Shown piece after piece: positions 8,358 to 18,359 of a stretch of 64,000 nucleotides of DNA. The stretch lies in assembly GCF_026013605.1 (NCBI RefSeq), contig NZ_JAPDPJ010000005.1, positions 1 through 64,000 of the forward strand. Reading direction: 5' to 3'. The notes below the pieces were generated by a model that was given only the letters and a program-made list of their open reading frames with translations, made no database searches and was not told the DNA's origin. Both the position numbers and the translations under genes were made by a program. The stretch's first letter is position 1; the number at the start of each line of letters is the position of its first letter. This stretch comes from Plebeiibacterium sediminum (GTDB taxonomy: Bacteria > Bacteroidota > Bacteroidia > Bacteroidales > Marinilabiliaceae).

Positions 8358-8472
8358 TATTCTTACGTATATCTCGTTTTCATTTCAAAAGAATTATCAA
8401 TTTGTATAGAAATGGGTAGAGCATTTATTACTTTTGCCTGTGCAATTGCGAGTGATTAACAAAATATTTACA

Positions 8473-10935
8473 ATGGCAGGAAAAACAAAAAAATCTAAAT
8501 CAAAGAATAGTACAAATATCATATCAGACCTAATTAAAAGACTAAGCGACTTTCGGGTCAGGATCTTTAGTGGTTTGTTTCTGATCGTATATGCCATATT
8601 TTTATTTATAGCCTTTATATCCTTTATTTTTACAGGAGGAATAGATCATAGTAAATTCAATATTAACTTTTTTGAATTTATTACAAATTCGGATATTAAT
8701 GTTGCAAACTGGACAGGTAAAATAGGTGCTTATTTTGCAGATTTATTTATTAATTCCGGAATCGGGCTTTCTGCTTTTGTTATTGTTTTTGCCATTTTTA
8801 TTGGCGCATGCAGATTAATAAATATCAAGCTGTTATCATTTCGTAAAACAATAATACACTCGTTTTGTATAGGTGTTTATTTCTCTGTTTTATTGGGATA
8901 TATATTTAAAAGTGCCATAAATTCACAATACCTTTTACCTGGTGGTGATATGGGGTACTTTTTAAGTAAATGGCTCTTGTCTGCCATTGGAAATGTTGGG
9001 TTGATATTAATACTTATCTTTTCACTGATCTCATACCTTACTTTTACTTTTGATCAGTTTATTCCTTTTGTTCGGAAAGCTTTTGTTGGTAAAGTTTCAA
9101 ACGATACGGAACCTAAAAAAGAGGAAACTGAGCAGTATCATGATCAGTCATTACTTGTTAAGGAGGACTATATTGAAGAAAAGATAGAAGAACAAGCACC
9201 TCAGGAAGAACCTGTAATAGAAGTCAGGGAACAGATTGAGGAAGAGGAGGAGCAGTTTATTGTAAAACAAATTGAGACTCCAAAGTTAGATGTTGAAAAT
9301 AAAATAGGAGTAGAGTTAGATATTACAGATAATGCCGGTTCTGATATTAAAACTGAGGAAGATGGATTTACCATAGAAAAGGTACAGGAAGAAGAAAACT
9401 TTGTTGTGAATGACAATGTTCCTTTAGGCGATTATGATCCAACGCTGGATTTATCAAGTTATCAGTTGCCAACAATAGATTTGTTAGAGGCCCATCATGC
9501 GGGTAATGAACCTGTTACCGATGCTGAGCTGAATTCTAATAAGGATAAAATTGTTAATACGCTTATTGATTATAAAATTGAAATTAAGAGTATTAAGGCA
9601 ACAGTAGGACCCACTGTAACATTATATGAAATTGTACCGGCACCAGGAGTTCGTATTTCAAAAATTAAAAATCTGGAAGATGATATTGCTTTGTCGTTAG
9701 CTGCTTTGGGTATCAGAATTATTGCACCTATTCCGGGAAAAGGAACCATTGGTATTGAAGTTCCGAACAGTGAACCTGAGGTTGTTTCGATGAAAACAAT
9801 TATTTCAGCCAAGAAATTTCAGACTACTAAATTTGAATTACCAATTGCCCTTGGAAAAACCATATCAAACGAAACCTTTGTTATTGATTTGGCTAAGGCT
9901 CCGCATATGTTGGTTGCAGGAGCAACAGGTCAGGGTAAATCAGTAGGATTAAATGCTATCATTACCTCACTGTTATATAAAAAGCATCCATCGCAATTAA
10001 AATTTGTTTTGGTCGATCCTAAAAAGGTTGAATTAAATATTTATAGCAAAATTGAGCGCCACTTCCTGGCTAAGTTACCGGATGATGATGATGAGGCTAT
10101 TATTACTGATGTTCAAAAGGTGGTGAATACACTCAATTCATTAACTATAGAAATGGATTCGAGGTATGATTTACTGAAAAAAGCGCATGCACGTAATATC
10201 AAAGAGTACAATCATAAGTTTGTAAAGCGATCACTGAATCCTGAAAATGGTCATCGTTTCTTACCTTATATTGTTGTTGTAATTGATGAGTTTGCCGATT
10301 TAATTATGACTGCAGGTAAAGAGGTTGAAATGCCAATTGCTCGTATAGCTCAGTTGGCAAGGGCCGTTGGTATTCATATGATTGTAGCAACTCAGCGACC
10401 TTCAACCAATATTATTACAGGTGTTATTAAAGCAAACTTCCCAACCAGGGTGGCGTTTAAAGTGGCATCGATGATTGACTCCCGAACTATTCTGGATTCT
10501 CCGGGAGCCAACCAGTTGATTGGTAGAGGTGATATGCTAATATCTCAGGGTAGTGACCTGGTAAGGGTTCAATGTGCTTTTGTTGATACTCCGGAAGTTG
10601 AAAGAATTAATGATTTTATTGGTTCTCAAAAAGGGTATCCAAGTGCCATGTTGTTACCTGAATATGTTGGCGAATCTTCAGGAAGTGAACCCGGTGAAGT
10701 GGATATGAGTAATAAAGATTCGATTTTTGAGGAAGCTGCAAAAGTTGTGGTGGCTAATCAGTCCGGATCCACATCGTTAATTCAGCGTAGATTTTCAATT
10801 GGTTACAACAGAGCCGGTAGAATTATTGATCAGCTTGAAGCAGCTGGGATTGTAGGTCCATTTGAAGGTAGTAAAGCCCGTCAGGTATTGGTTCCGGATG
10901 AGGCCTCTTTAGAGCATATTTTAAGGGGACTATAA
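8473..10935 (+). CDS. ftsK: DNA translocase FtsK
   Basis: FtsK links division to chromosome segregation by pumping DNA through the septum. The 820-residue protein has a basic start (MAGKTKKSKSK), about four N-terminal membrane segments, an acidic Glu-rich linker (about residues 210-320), the motor with Walker A GATGQGKS near residue 482 and Walker B VVIDEFADL near 600, and a C-terminal gamma winged helix (SLIQRRFSIGYNRAGRIIDQLE) that reads orientation sequences. A TTG 39 bases upstream would add 13 residues; the ATG at 8473 with its basic N-terminus is the better start. Confidence 0.95.
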   Translation: MAGKTKKSKSKNSTNIISDLIKRLSDFRVRIFSGLFLIVYAIFLFIAFISFIFTGGIDHSKFNINFFEFITNSDINVANWTGKIGAYFADLFINSGIGLSAFVIVFAIFIGACRLINIKLLSFRKTIIHSFCIGVYFSVLLGYIFKSAINSQYLLPGGDMGYFLSKWLLSAIGNVGLILILIFSLISYLTFTFDQFIPFVRKAFVGKVSNDTEPKKEETEQYHDQSLLVKEDYIEEKIEEQAPQEEPVIEVREQIEEEEEQFIVKQIETPKLDVENKIGVELDITDNAGSDIKTEEDGFTIEKVQEEENFVVNDNVPLGDYDPTLDLSSYQLPTIDLLEAHHAGNEPVTDAELNSNKDKIVNTLIDYKIEIKSIKATVGPTVTLYEIVPAPGVRISKIKNLEDDIALSLAALGIRIIAPIPGKGTIGIEVPNSEPEVVSMKTIISAKKFQTTKFELPIALGKTISNETFVIDLAKAPHMLVAGATGQGKSVGLNAIITSLLYKKHPSQLKFVLVDPKKVELNIYSKIERHFLAKLPDDDDEAIITDVQKVVNTLNSLTIEMDSRYDLLKKAHARNIKEYNHKFVKRSLNPENGHRFLPYIVVVIDEFADLIMTAGKEVEMPIARIAQLARAVGIHMIVATQRPSTNIITGVIKANFPTRVAFKVASMIDSRTILDSPGANQLIGRGDMLISQGSDLVRVQCAFVDTPEVERINDFIGSQKGYPSAMLLPEYVGESSGSEPGEVDMSNKDSIFEEAAKVVVANQSGSTSLIQRRFSIGYNRAGRIIDQLEAAGIVGPFEGSKARQVLVPDEASLEHILRGL

Positions 10936-11011
10936 TTTTGGTATTGTTTTTGAAACTTGAACAGATAACTTAGGTATAATAACGCAAACTCAGAATATTA
11001 AGAACAGAAAT

Positions 11012-11650
11012 ATGAAGAAGATTTTATTGTTAATAGCACTAATTCCCGGATTTCTTATTGCGCAAACAAATGAAAAGGCAGTTGAAATTTTAGATAAGGT
11101 TACAGCTAAAACCAAGACTTATAATACCATTAAAGCAGACTTTTCGTTTGCTATGGAAAATTTGCAGGAAGAAATTAACGAGGTATATGAAGGAACCATT
11201 TCTATAAAAGGAGATAAGTATAAGGCAAATTTAATGCATGTAGATACTTATTTTGATGGGAAAACACTTTGGACTCATATGATTGATGAAGAAGAAGTAA
11301 ATGTTGATGAGCCTGATCCTGAAGATGAAGAAACTTTAAATCCGGCATCTATTTTTACTATCTATCAAACAGGGTTTAAATATGCTTATTTGGGTGAAAA
11401 AACTGTTGATGGGGTAGTTGTTTACGGTATTGATTTATTTCCGATAAACAGGGATAAACCTTATTCAAAAATTAGTCTGGAGATTGTAAAAGATAATCTG
11501 AAAATAGCAACAATCAAGCAAGTTGGTAAGGATGGTAATAACTATACCATTAAAGTAAAAAATATGCAGATTAATACACCGATGAATGATTCAATGTTTG
11601 TTTTTGATAAGGAAGCAAATCCGGATGTTGATGTTATCGATATGAGATAA
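11012..11650 (+). CDS. lolA: LolA-like outer-membrane lipoprotein carrier protein
   Basis: The 212-residue protein has a cleavable signal peptide (about residues 1-17, ending LIAQ), then the LolA fold pattern: an early helix (AVEILDKVTAKTKTYNTIKADF), the strand pair EGTISIKGDKYKANL, YFDGKTLWTH and a later FPINRDKPYSKISLEI. LolA carries lipoproteins across the periplasm from LolCDE to the outer membrane. An acidic insertion (DEPDPEDEET) is typical of Bacteroidota copies. It follows ftsK by 76 bases, a common Bacteroidota pairing, and is ended by a clear terminator. Confidence 0.88.
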   Translation: MKKILLLIALIPGFLIAQTNEKAVEILDKVTAKTKTYNTIKADFSFAMENLQEEINEVYEGTISIKGDKYKANLMHVDTYFDGKTLWTHMIDEEEVNVDEPDPEDEETLNPASIFTIYQTGFKYAYLGEKTVDGVVVYGIDLFPINRDKPYSKISLEIVKDNLKIATIKQVGKDGNNYTIKVKNMQINTPMNDSMFVFDKEANPDVDVIDMR

Positions 11651-11674
11651 AATAAGAAAATACAAATAATTTTT

Positions 11675-11707
11675 AAGGCGTAATGATTATTCATTGCGCC
11701 TTTTTTT
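11675..11707 (+). terminator. Intrinsic terminator after lolA
   Basis: GGCGTAATGA and TCATTGCGCC pair (one G-T) around TTAT and are followed by seven T. It ends the ftsK-lolA unit and overlaps a TTG at 11694 that could otherwise be taken as the cobT start. Confidence 0.92.
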
Positions 11708-11726
11708 AATGCTAATAATACAATAT

Positions 11727-12761
11727 ATGCAATTTAATATTCAATCGGTACAAACTGATTTAACCGAACAAATAGTTCGTAAAATAAATACAAAAACAAA
11801 ACCTGTTGGATCTCTTGGGAAATTGGAGAAAATAGCCCGGCAAATAGCAGAGATTCAGAATACTTTACATCCGGAATTATCAAATCCGGCAATCATAGTA
11901 TGTGCAGGGGATCATGGTGTTACAGAAGAAGGGATTAGTCCATTCCCCAAAGAAGTGACCTATCAAATGGTTATGAATTTCCTGGGACAAGGAGCTGCCA
12001 TTAATGTTTTTACAAAACAAAATAATATAAAACTCTTATTGGCTGATACCGGTGTTGATTTTGACTTTGAAAAGAATACAAGTTTAATCGATATAAAAAT
12101 AGCAAAAGGGACTTGTAACTTTGCCAAAGAAAAAGCGATGACACCAGTTCAATGTGAACAAGCTCTGGCAAATGGTGCTAATATAGTTAGTGATTTGAAT
12201 GCTTCAGGAACCAATATAATTGGATTTGGTGAAATGGGTATTGGAAATACAACTTCTGCAGCAGCATTATTATGTGCTTATACCGGAACCACAGGTATTG
12301 AAGCTGCCGGAGCAGGAACTGGTTTGGATGAAGATGGTATATTAAAAAAAGCGAAAGTAATTGATGAGGCCATTAAATTACACGGCCCAATCAACGCTCC
12401 ATATGAAATATTAGAAACCTTTGGGGGATTTGAGATTGCATCCATAGTTGGTGCAATGCTAAAAGCAGCAGAACTTAAAATGGTAATTATGGTTGATGGT
12501 TTTATTGTGACATCAGCGCTTCTTGCAGCTTATTATATCGATAATAGAGTTTTAGATTATTGTATATTCTCTCATAAATCACAGGAAAAAGGACATCAGT
12601 TAATGCTTGATTGTATTGGCGCAGAACCAATATTAGATATTCAAATGAGGTTAGGGGAAGGTACAGGAAGTGCAGTCGCTTTTCCAATAATACAAAGTGC
12701 GGTAAATTTTTTCAATGAGATGAGTAGTTTTGAAGATGCCGGGGTCTCTGATAGGGAATAA
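11727..12761 (+). CDS. cobT: Nicotinate-nucleotide--dimethylbenzimidazole phosphoribosyltransferase CobT
   Basis: CobT makes alpha-ribazole-5'-phosphate from dimethylbenzimidazole and nicotinate mononucleotide, the other branch feeding CobS. The 344 residues contain KPVGSLGKLE near the N-terminus, CAGDHGVTEEG, GEMGIGNTTSAAAL and LGEGTGSA with the catalytic Glu. The start at ATG 11727 (MQFNIQSVQT) is chosen because the upstream in-frame TTG at 11694 lies inside the lolA terminator hairpin. It is set apart from the riboswitch-driven cobSCU operon by about 8 kb and has no riboswitch of its own. Confidence 0.95.
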   Translation: MQFNIQSVQTDLTEQIVRKINTKTKPVGSLGKLEKIARQIAEIQNTLHPELSNPAIIVCAGDHGVTEEGISPFPKEVTYQMVMNFLGQGAAINVFTKQNNIKLLLADTGVDFDFEKNTSLIDIKIAKGTCNFAKEKAMTPVQCEQALANGANIVSDLNASGTNIIGFGEMGIGNTTSAAALLCAYTGTTGIEAAGAGTGLDEDGILKKAKVIDEAIKLHGPINAPYEILETFGGFEIASIVGAMLKAAELKMVIMVDGFIVTSALLAAYYIDNRVLDYCIFSHKSQEKGHQLMLDCIGAEPILDIQMRLGEGTGSAVAFPIIQSAVNFFNEMSSFEDAGVSDRE

Positions 12762-12781
12762 CAAAAGATCTAATATAGAAA

Positions 12782-12816
12782 AAAAGGAAATCTCTGATGT
12801 GCTGAGATTTCCTTTT
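12782..12816. terminator. Bidirectional terminator between cobT and the MBL hydrolase
   Basis: AAAAGGAAATCTC pairs perfectly with GAGATTTCCTTTT around a 9-base loop. T-rich tracts lie on both sides, so it can serve the two convergent genes. Confidence 0.88.
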
Positions 12817-12821
12817 GTTTT

Positions 12822-13460
12822 TTAGAAGAACATATTGTGCTTACTTTCATGTTCAATAGTAGTAGTGGGTCCATGTCCCGAATACACTATGGTTTCTTTA
12901 GGTAGCGTTAATAAATGAGTTTTAATACCATTGATTAGTGTGTCAAAATCACCTCCCGGTAAATCAGCTCTTCCAACGCTTTCTCTAAAAAGTACATCAC
13001 CCGCAATTACAAAGCCTTCTTTTTCACAGTAAAGAGCAATGCCACCAGGTGAATGTCCGGGAATGTGGAGTACTTTAATAACAGAACCTCCAAATTCAAT
13101 TTCCTGATTATGTTCCAGATAACCTTTTAGTGCCGGAGGATTTTGTTCAAGTTGCATACCCATTTGAGCTGCATAAGGTACTGTCTGCTCAATCCAGAAT
13201 TCATCGTCTTTATGAGCTTCAGCTCCCAGGTTGTACCTTTCGCAAACAAATCGGTTTCCGAACACATGATCTAAATGCAAGTGGGTATTTAATAATTTAG
13301 TGGGATTTAGATTGTTACTTGAAATAAAGTTAACTAAATGCTGCTGTTCTTCAGCCGTTAGGCAGCCGGGATCAATAATAATACAATCTCCGTTTTCTGC
13401 AGACACAACATATGTATTCTCTTGCCAGGGACTATAAATTAAGGTGTGTACTTTAAGCAT
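12822..13460 (-). CDS. MBL-fold metallo-hydrolase (glyoxalase II-like)
   Basis: This 212-residue metallo-beta-lactamase-fold protein has the dinuclear metal motif HLHLDH at residues 60-65, then GHSPGGIALY near 136, GDVLFRESVGRADLPGG near 155 and a late GHGP motif. This pattern is that of small hydroxyacylglutathione-hydrolase-like enzymes found widely in bacteria, with thioester or persulfide substrates that are mostly untested. It is cytosolic, with no neighbours of related function, and convergent with cobT. Confidence 0.88.
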   Translation of the reverse strand: MLKVHTLIYSPWQENTYVVSAENGDCIIIDPGCLTAEEQQHLVNFISSNNLNPTKLLNTHLHLDHVFGNRFVCERYNLGAEAHKDDEFWIEQTVPYAAQMGMQLEQNPPALKGYLEHNQEIEFGGSVIKVLHIPGHSPGGIALYCEKEGFVIAGDVLFRESVGRADLPGGDFDTLINGIKTHLLTLPKETIVYSGHGPTTTIEHESKHNMFF

Positions 13461-13611
13461 ATTTCTTGTATTTATTGGGTGTCAATGTTTTCTCATCGTT
13501 AATTTAAGATGAGGTGTTTAAAAGTAAAATTATTTTAGGACTATGAAAAACTAAGCCGTATAAAATTGTTGAACAAATATTTATGTAATTAAGTGTAATA
13601 AAAAAGTGTAT

Positions 13612-14271
13612 CTATTTCACAACACCTTTCAGCATAGGAACAAATTCAAATCGTCCAAATTCTTCCTGACTAAATTCTGTTTCAGATTCTCTGGTTACAC
13701 GAATCATGGTTTGTACTTTTCTACCAACAGGAATAACCATTACGCCACCAATTGCCAACTGTGTTAATAACTCCTCTGGAATTGAAGGAGCACCTGCTGT
13801 AATAATAATTCCATCAAAAGGTTGAAATTGAGGTAAGCCTTTGTAGCCATCGCCCAAAAAGAAACTTAGCTGGTAACCCATTTGTGGCAATAAATGGCTG
13901 CTTTTAATATATAGTTCTCGCTGACGTTCTATTGAAAAAACTTTTGCTCCCATTTCTACCAATACAGCAGCCTGATACCCTGATCCGGTTCCTACTTCCA
14001 GAATTTTATCACCCTTTTTAATATTAAGTAACTGAGTTTGAAAAGCAACTGTAAATGGTTGAGAAATTGTTTGACCAGCTCCTATTGGAAAGGCTTTGTC
14101 CTGATAGGCAAATTTGATAAAACTGCTTTCAAAGAACATATGTCTGGGAACATTTCCTATGGCTTGCAATACTTTAGGGTTTGAAATCCCTTTACCAGCT
14201 ATCTCCTGCACTAATCTATTTCGAAGACCTTTGTGTCTTAATGTATCCATACTTAGTTTTAATGTGGTCAT
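13612..14271 (-). CDS. pcm: Protein-L-isoaspartate O-methyltransferase Pcm
   Basis: Pcm methylates L-isoaspartyl residues of aged proteins with S-adenosylmethionine, starting their repair. The 219-residue protein has the family's RHMFF (residues 43-47), the ISQPFTVAFQT segment (69-79), the SAM-binding LEVGTGSGYQ (91-100) and the post-motif DGIIITAGAPSIPEEL. Length is normal and nothing is missing. It appears monocistronic, about 150 bases upstream of the MBL gene. Confidence 0.95.
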   Translation of the reverse strand: MTTLKLSMDTLRHKGLRNRLVQEIAGKGISNPKVLQAIGNVPRHMFFESSFIKFAYQDKAFPIGAGQTISQPFTVAFQTQLLNIKKGDKILEVGTGSGYQAAVLVEMGAKVFSIERQRELYIKSSHLLPQMGYQLSFFLGDGYKGLPQFQPFDGIIITAGAPSIPEELLTQLAIGGVMVIPVGRKVQTMIRVTRESETEFSQEEFGRFEFVPMLKGVVK

Positions 14272-14378
14272 AAAAATAGTGTTAATGAATCATTAGGTCG
14301 TATTTTTTTATAAAAAAATATCTTATCTTATAATAAAAGGAGTAGTTGTTCGTTTTTGAATAAACTAGAGATTATGGT

Positions 14379-15827
14379 ATGGGAAATAAGGTTGTTGATA
14401 AAACTCCTAAAAGAATAAGCGGAAGACGAATTGTGATGCGACATCTATTGTCGGATATATTGGCTCTTATTTTAAGTCATCTGATTTTTATTGGGAAGTA
14501 TACATATATAAAAACTGAAGTGGAAAAACTGTTTAGTGATCCGTTTCTGATTAATTTATCCCCGGTAATATTTTTGAGTGGGATTGTTTTGTTTTGGTTA
14601 TTTGCATTCTATTTAGCCGGGAATTACCATAATTTAGCTCGTCGTTCAGGAATGCAGATTATAGGGCCAACGCTATTCACTTCTTTTATAGTTACCTTAC
14701 TTGTTTTTTACTTTTTAATTGGTGAGAATTGCTTTAATATTCAGGATGTTTATCTGCAAATGTCGATTCAGTACTTTTTTATTGTTTGGGGATTTGTATT
14801 TGTATTTAGAATGGTGTTGATAAGGTATTTTCAATTTCAAATGCAAAATGGACAGGTTGGTTACTATGGAATATTAATAGGGAATAGTGCAAAAGCTTTG
14901 GAATTAGCCAAGGAATACTATTCATCTTTATCAAAAAGTGGGTTTAGATATGTTGGTTATATATCAGAAGGTAATGATGGAGAAGATTTATCAATGTACA
15001 TGCCTCACCTTGGAACGCTTTCTCAGCTGCCTAAAATTATAAAAGCAGTTTCATTTGATGATGCATTAATTGTTTTAAAGAATAATCATGCAAGAACAAT
15101 TAACCGAGTAATTAATACATTAAAGGTTAAGGACTGTTTTATTCGTTTGTCGGCCAATTTAAACGAAGTTATAGAGCGTAAAATAAGTACTACAAATTTG
15201 GAGTTTTTACCATATATCACCATTGTTAATAACAGATTACCAATTTGGCAAGTTGTTTTAAAAAGAGTTATTGATGTAAGTTTTTCTCTATTGGTAATTA
15301 TTTTATTCTCTCCGCTCTTTATTCTTTTGGCAGTTTTGGTTAAGTTCTCTTCTCCAGGTGCTATATTTTACAGACAGATTAGAATTGGCAAGAATAAGAA
15401 ACCATTTATGCTTTATAAATATAGGTCGATGTATGTTGATGCAGAAAAAGACGGACCTGCATTGTCATCAAAAAATGACCCCAGAATTACTTCTTTGGGA
15501 AAGTATTTAAGAAAGTGGCATTTGGATGAACTACCTCAGTTTTTTAATGTGATTATGGGAGATATGTCGTTAGTTGGTCCTCGACCGGAAAGACGTTTTT
15601 TTATTGATCAAATTTTAACCCAGGCACCGCATTATGACCAGGTGTTTAGTGTAAAACCAGGAATAACTTCCTGGGGTATGGTTAAGTTCGGTTATGCTGA
15701 AAATGTTGAGGAAATGATTCAACGACTACAATATGATATTATTTATCTTGAAAACAGAACCCTTGTGGTGGATTTAAAAATATTACTATATACTTTTCGC
15801 TCCATATTTAAAGGAGATGGGAAGTAA
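14379..15827 (+). CDS. Polyprenyl-phosphate sugar-1-phosphate transferase (WbaP/WcaJ type)
   Basis: The 482-residue enzyme begins an exopolysaccharide or O-antigen unit by moving a sugar-1-phosphate onto undecaprenyl phosphate. It has four to five N-terminal membrane segments, a central CoA-binding-like domain (GILIGNSAKALELAKEYYSS, residues 165-270), a membrane hairpin (KRVIDVSFSLLVIILFSPLF, about 303-322) and the C-terminal bacterial sugar-transferase domain with YKYRSM, HLDELPQFFNVIMGDMSLVGPRPE. Glucose-type sugars are most common for this architecture, but the actual sugar cannot be told. It stands alone, without a polysaccharide cluster in view. Confidence 0.9.
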   Translation: MGNKVVDKTPKRISGRRIVMRHLLSDILALILSHLIFIGKYTYIKTEVEKLFSDPFLINLSPVIFLSGIVLFWLFAFYLAGNYHNLARRSGMQIIGPTLFTSFIVTLLVFYFLIGENCFNIQDVYLQMSIQYFFIVWGFVFVFRMVLIRYFQFQMQNGQVGYYGILIGNSAKALELAKEYYSSLSKSGFRYVGYISEGNDGEDLSMYMPHLGTLSQLPKIIKAVSFDDALIVLKNNHARTINRVINTLKVKDCFIRLSANLNEVIERKISTTNLEFLPYITIVNNRLPIWQVVLKRVIDVSFSLLVIILFSPLFILLAVLVKFSSPGAIFYRQIRIGKNKKPFMLYKYRSMYVDAEKDGPALSSKNDPRITSLGKYLRKWHLDELPQFFNVIMGDMSLVGPRPERRFFIDQILTQAPHYDQVFSVKPGITSWGMVKFGYAENVEEMIQRLQYDIIYLENRTLVVDLKILLYTFRSIFKGDGK

Positions 15828-15996
15828 AAGACACTAACAATATGAATCATTAGATTTTTTTATGTCTCTGATTATTCTTGAGTTATGAATAATATAGATA
15901 TGAAACGAGCCATGATAAAGAGTTAGCACAAACGAGGATGATTGTTTTTTCGGTGAGTTCCAAATATATCAATTAAAAGAAAAAAAGAAATATAAT

Positions 15997-16031
15997 AAAA
16001 ACCCCTGCTTAATAATTTAAACAGGGGTTTT
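15997..16031. terminator. Terminator at the end of the maltose phosphorylase operon
   Basis: AAAACCCCTG pairs perfectly with CAGGGGTTTT around a 14-base loop. It lies directly after the malP stop on the minus strand and can also stop transcripts arriving from the sugar-transferase gene. Confidence 0.88.
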
Positions 16032-16034
16032 ATA

Positions 16035-18341
16035 TTATCGGGAAATAGTAATAGACTTATTTTCTTCTACTGTAACCGGTTTATCGTAAACAAATAACTC
16101 AACAGGTAAAGAGGCGTGAGAAATAATTTCAATTTCGTTTTCATTTACTCTAACCTCAAGGTCTTTTCCTTTAAATCTAATCCTGAATGCATATTCTTCC
16201 CATTGTTCCGGGATAACAGGATTTAAATAAAGCTTTTCGTCGTACGCACGTTTACCGCCAAAACCTTCAACAATAGCCATCCATGTACCTGCCATACTTG
16301 TAATGTGAAGTCCTTCGTGAACTTCAGCATTGTAATCATCAAGATCTAATCTTGAAGTACGAAGATACATTTCATATGCTTTTTCAATTTTTCCAATTTT
16401 TGAAGCAAGAACAGAGTGCACACATGGAGAAAGTGATGATTCATGAACAGTTCTGGGTTCGTAAAAATCAAAGTTTCTACGAATTTCTTCTTCTGTAAAT
16501 TGTTCTTCTAAAACATACATGCCTTGCAATGTGTCTGCTTGTTTGATGAAGTTTGAGCGAAGAATTCTGTCCCATGACCAATGCTGATTAATAGGACGCT
16601 CTGCAGGATCAAGATCATCAGCCATCATTTGCTCCTTATCCATAAAGCCATCTTGCTGCATAAACACTTTTAGCTCCTCGTTATATGGAAAATGCATGTT
16701 GTCTACTATATCCATCCAACGAACAGTTTCTTCTTCGTTGAAATTCATAATAGCTTTTAATTCCTCATATCTTTCAGGATTTTCGGCTTTAACGTAATCT
16801 ATAGACTCCTTGGTATATTTTAAACACCAGGTTGCCATTTTATTAGTATACCAGTTGTTGTTAATGTTGTTTTCGTATTCATTAGGACCGGTAACACCAA
16901 GCATTACATATTTTTTTCTGGCTTCAGAAAATGTTACTCTCTGGCTCCAGAATCTGGATATTCCAACTAATACTTCTAAACCATACTCTTCAAGATATTT
17001 CTTGTCTCCTGTGTGTCGGATGTAATTGTGAATGGCAAAAGCAATAGCTCCGTTTCTGTGAATTTCTTCAAAGGTAATTTCCCATTCATTGTGACATTCC
17101 TCTCCATTGGCAGTAACCATTGGATATAGCGCTGCACCATTTTTAAATCCAAGTTTTTCTGCATTTTCAATGGCTCTTGGTAAGTGCTTATATCTGTAGA
17201 TTAACAGTTGTCGGGTTACTTGTGATGGTGATGTCATTAAAAAGAAGGGTATACAATATGCCTCTGTATCCCAATATGTTGTGCCGCCATATTTTTCGCC
17301 GGTAAAACCTTTAGGACCAACATTTAGTCTTTCATCTTCACCTGTATAGGTTTGATTTAAATGGAATATATTAAAACGTATGGCTTGTTGAGCCGCAATA
17401 TCTCCTTTGATTTTAATATCACTATGAATCCATTTTTCAGACCATTTTTGTTTATGATCTTCAAATAATTTATCAAAACCTTTATGGCATGCAAATGAAG
17501 CCAATTCTTCAGCCTGACTTTTTAATGCGTCAGTGGCATAGTTCAACGATGAGGTAACTCCTGCAAATTTTTCAATGCAAGCTGTTTCACCTTCTTTTAC
17601 TTCAATTTCAATCTGATTACCAACCCACTTGTTAAGTTGTATTACCTCGGCATTAGGTTTAACTACTTTTTCATTTAGTTTTACAATATACTTCATTGCA
17701 AAACCACATCTGAAATCTGATTTTTTTGTTTGAGATTCCAGGTATGCAGAACCATCTTCAGCTTGTACATCAAGAATATTCCAGAATTTTTCATCATAGT
17801 TGGAATCTTCATTCTCAATGTCACCATCTATATAAGGTGTGAAACTAATTTTTCCGCTAAAGTTGATTGGAGTAATACTATATCTTATTGCTCCGTTTTC
17901 TGTATCAGCCATTGAAACAAAACGTTTAGCCTTTACAGAAATCTTTTTATCATTTTCTAAAGTGGCTTCAAATTCTCTTAACAAGAAACCTTCTTTCATA
18001 TTTAAGGTACGCGTAAAGTTATCTACTTTACACTTATATAAGTCAAGTTCAAAACCATCGATGGTTACATTGATTCCAATCCAGTTTGGAGAGTTTAAAA
18101 CTTTTGCAAAATATTCAGGATATCCATTCTTCCACCATCCAACACGAGTTTTGTCCGGGTAATAAACACCTGCAACATAGCTGCCTTGCAAGCTTTCTCC
18201 GGAATATTTTTCTTCAAAGTTGGCTCGTTGACCCATTTTACCATTTCCAATACTGAAAATACTCTCTGATGCTTGATGATTAGCCGGATTAAAGCCTTCT
18301 TCAATGATGCACCATTCATCATATTTAAGATATTTCTTCAT
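16035..18341 (-). CDS. malP: Maltose phosphorylase (GH65)
   Basis: The 768-residue protein is a family GH65 inverting phosphorylase. Maltose plus phosphate gives glucose and beta-D-glucose-1-phosphate, in the cytosol. It has the N-terminal beta-sandwich domain, the (alpha/alpha)6 barrel with YWDTEAYCIPFFL, the catalytic acid Glu in VTGPNEYENN near residue 486, and HEGLHITSMAGTW before the C-terminal beta domain. Kojibiose or trehalose phosphorylase are relatives, but adjacency to beta-phosphoglucomutase, a sugar porter and a starch locus favours maltose. It is the last gene of the lacI-side operon, 18 bases after pgmB. Confidence 0.93.
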   Translation of the reverse strand: MKKYLKYDEWCIIEEGFNPANHQASESIFSIGNGKMGQRANFEEKYSGESLQGSYVAGVYYPDKTRVGWWKNGYPEYFAKVLNSPNWIGINVTIDGFELDLYKCKVDNFTRTLNMKEGFLLREFEATLENDKKISVKAKRFVSMADTENGAIRYSITPINFSGKISFTPYIDGDIENEDSNYDEKFWNILDVQAEDGSAYLESQTKKSDFRCGFAMKYIVKLNEKVVKPNAEVIQLNKWVGNQIEIEVKEGETACIEKFAGVTSSLNYATDALKSQAEELASFACHKGFDKLFEDHKQKWSEKWIHSDIKIKGDIAAQQAIRFNIFHLNQTYTGEDERLNVGPKGFTGEKYGGTTYWDTEAYCIPFFLMTSPSQVTRQLLIYRYKHLPRAIENAEKLGFKNGAALYPMVTANGEECHNEWEITFEEIHRNGAIAFAIHNYIRHTGDKKYLEEYGLEVLVGISRFWSQRVTFSEARKKYVMLGVTGPNEYENNINNNWYTNKMATWCLKYTKESIDYVKAENPERYEELKAIMNFNEEETVRWMDIVDNMHFPYNEELKVFMQQDGFMDKEQMMADDLDPAERPINQHWSWDRILRSNFIKQADTLQGMYVLEEQFTEEEIRRNFDFYEPRTVHESSLSPCVHSVLASKIGKIEKAYEMYLRTSRLDLDDYNAEVHEGLHITSMAGTWMAIVEGFGGKRAYDEKLYLNPVIPEQWEEYAFRIRFKGKDLEVRVNENEIEIISHASLPVELFVYDKPVTVEENKSITISR

Positions 18342-18359
18342 AATGTCGTTGTTTAAGTT

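Noticed and set aside
8434-8472. TTG start extending ftsK by 13 residues
   Set aside because: The ATG at 8473 gives the usual basic FtsK N-terminus; the extension has no support.
14298-14317. 20-bp A/T palindrome TATTTTTTTATAAAAAAATA upstream of the sugar transferase gene
   Set aside because: Pure A/T palindromes are common by chance in such an AT-rich genome; no T run or stable stem makes it a terminator.
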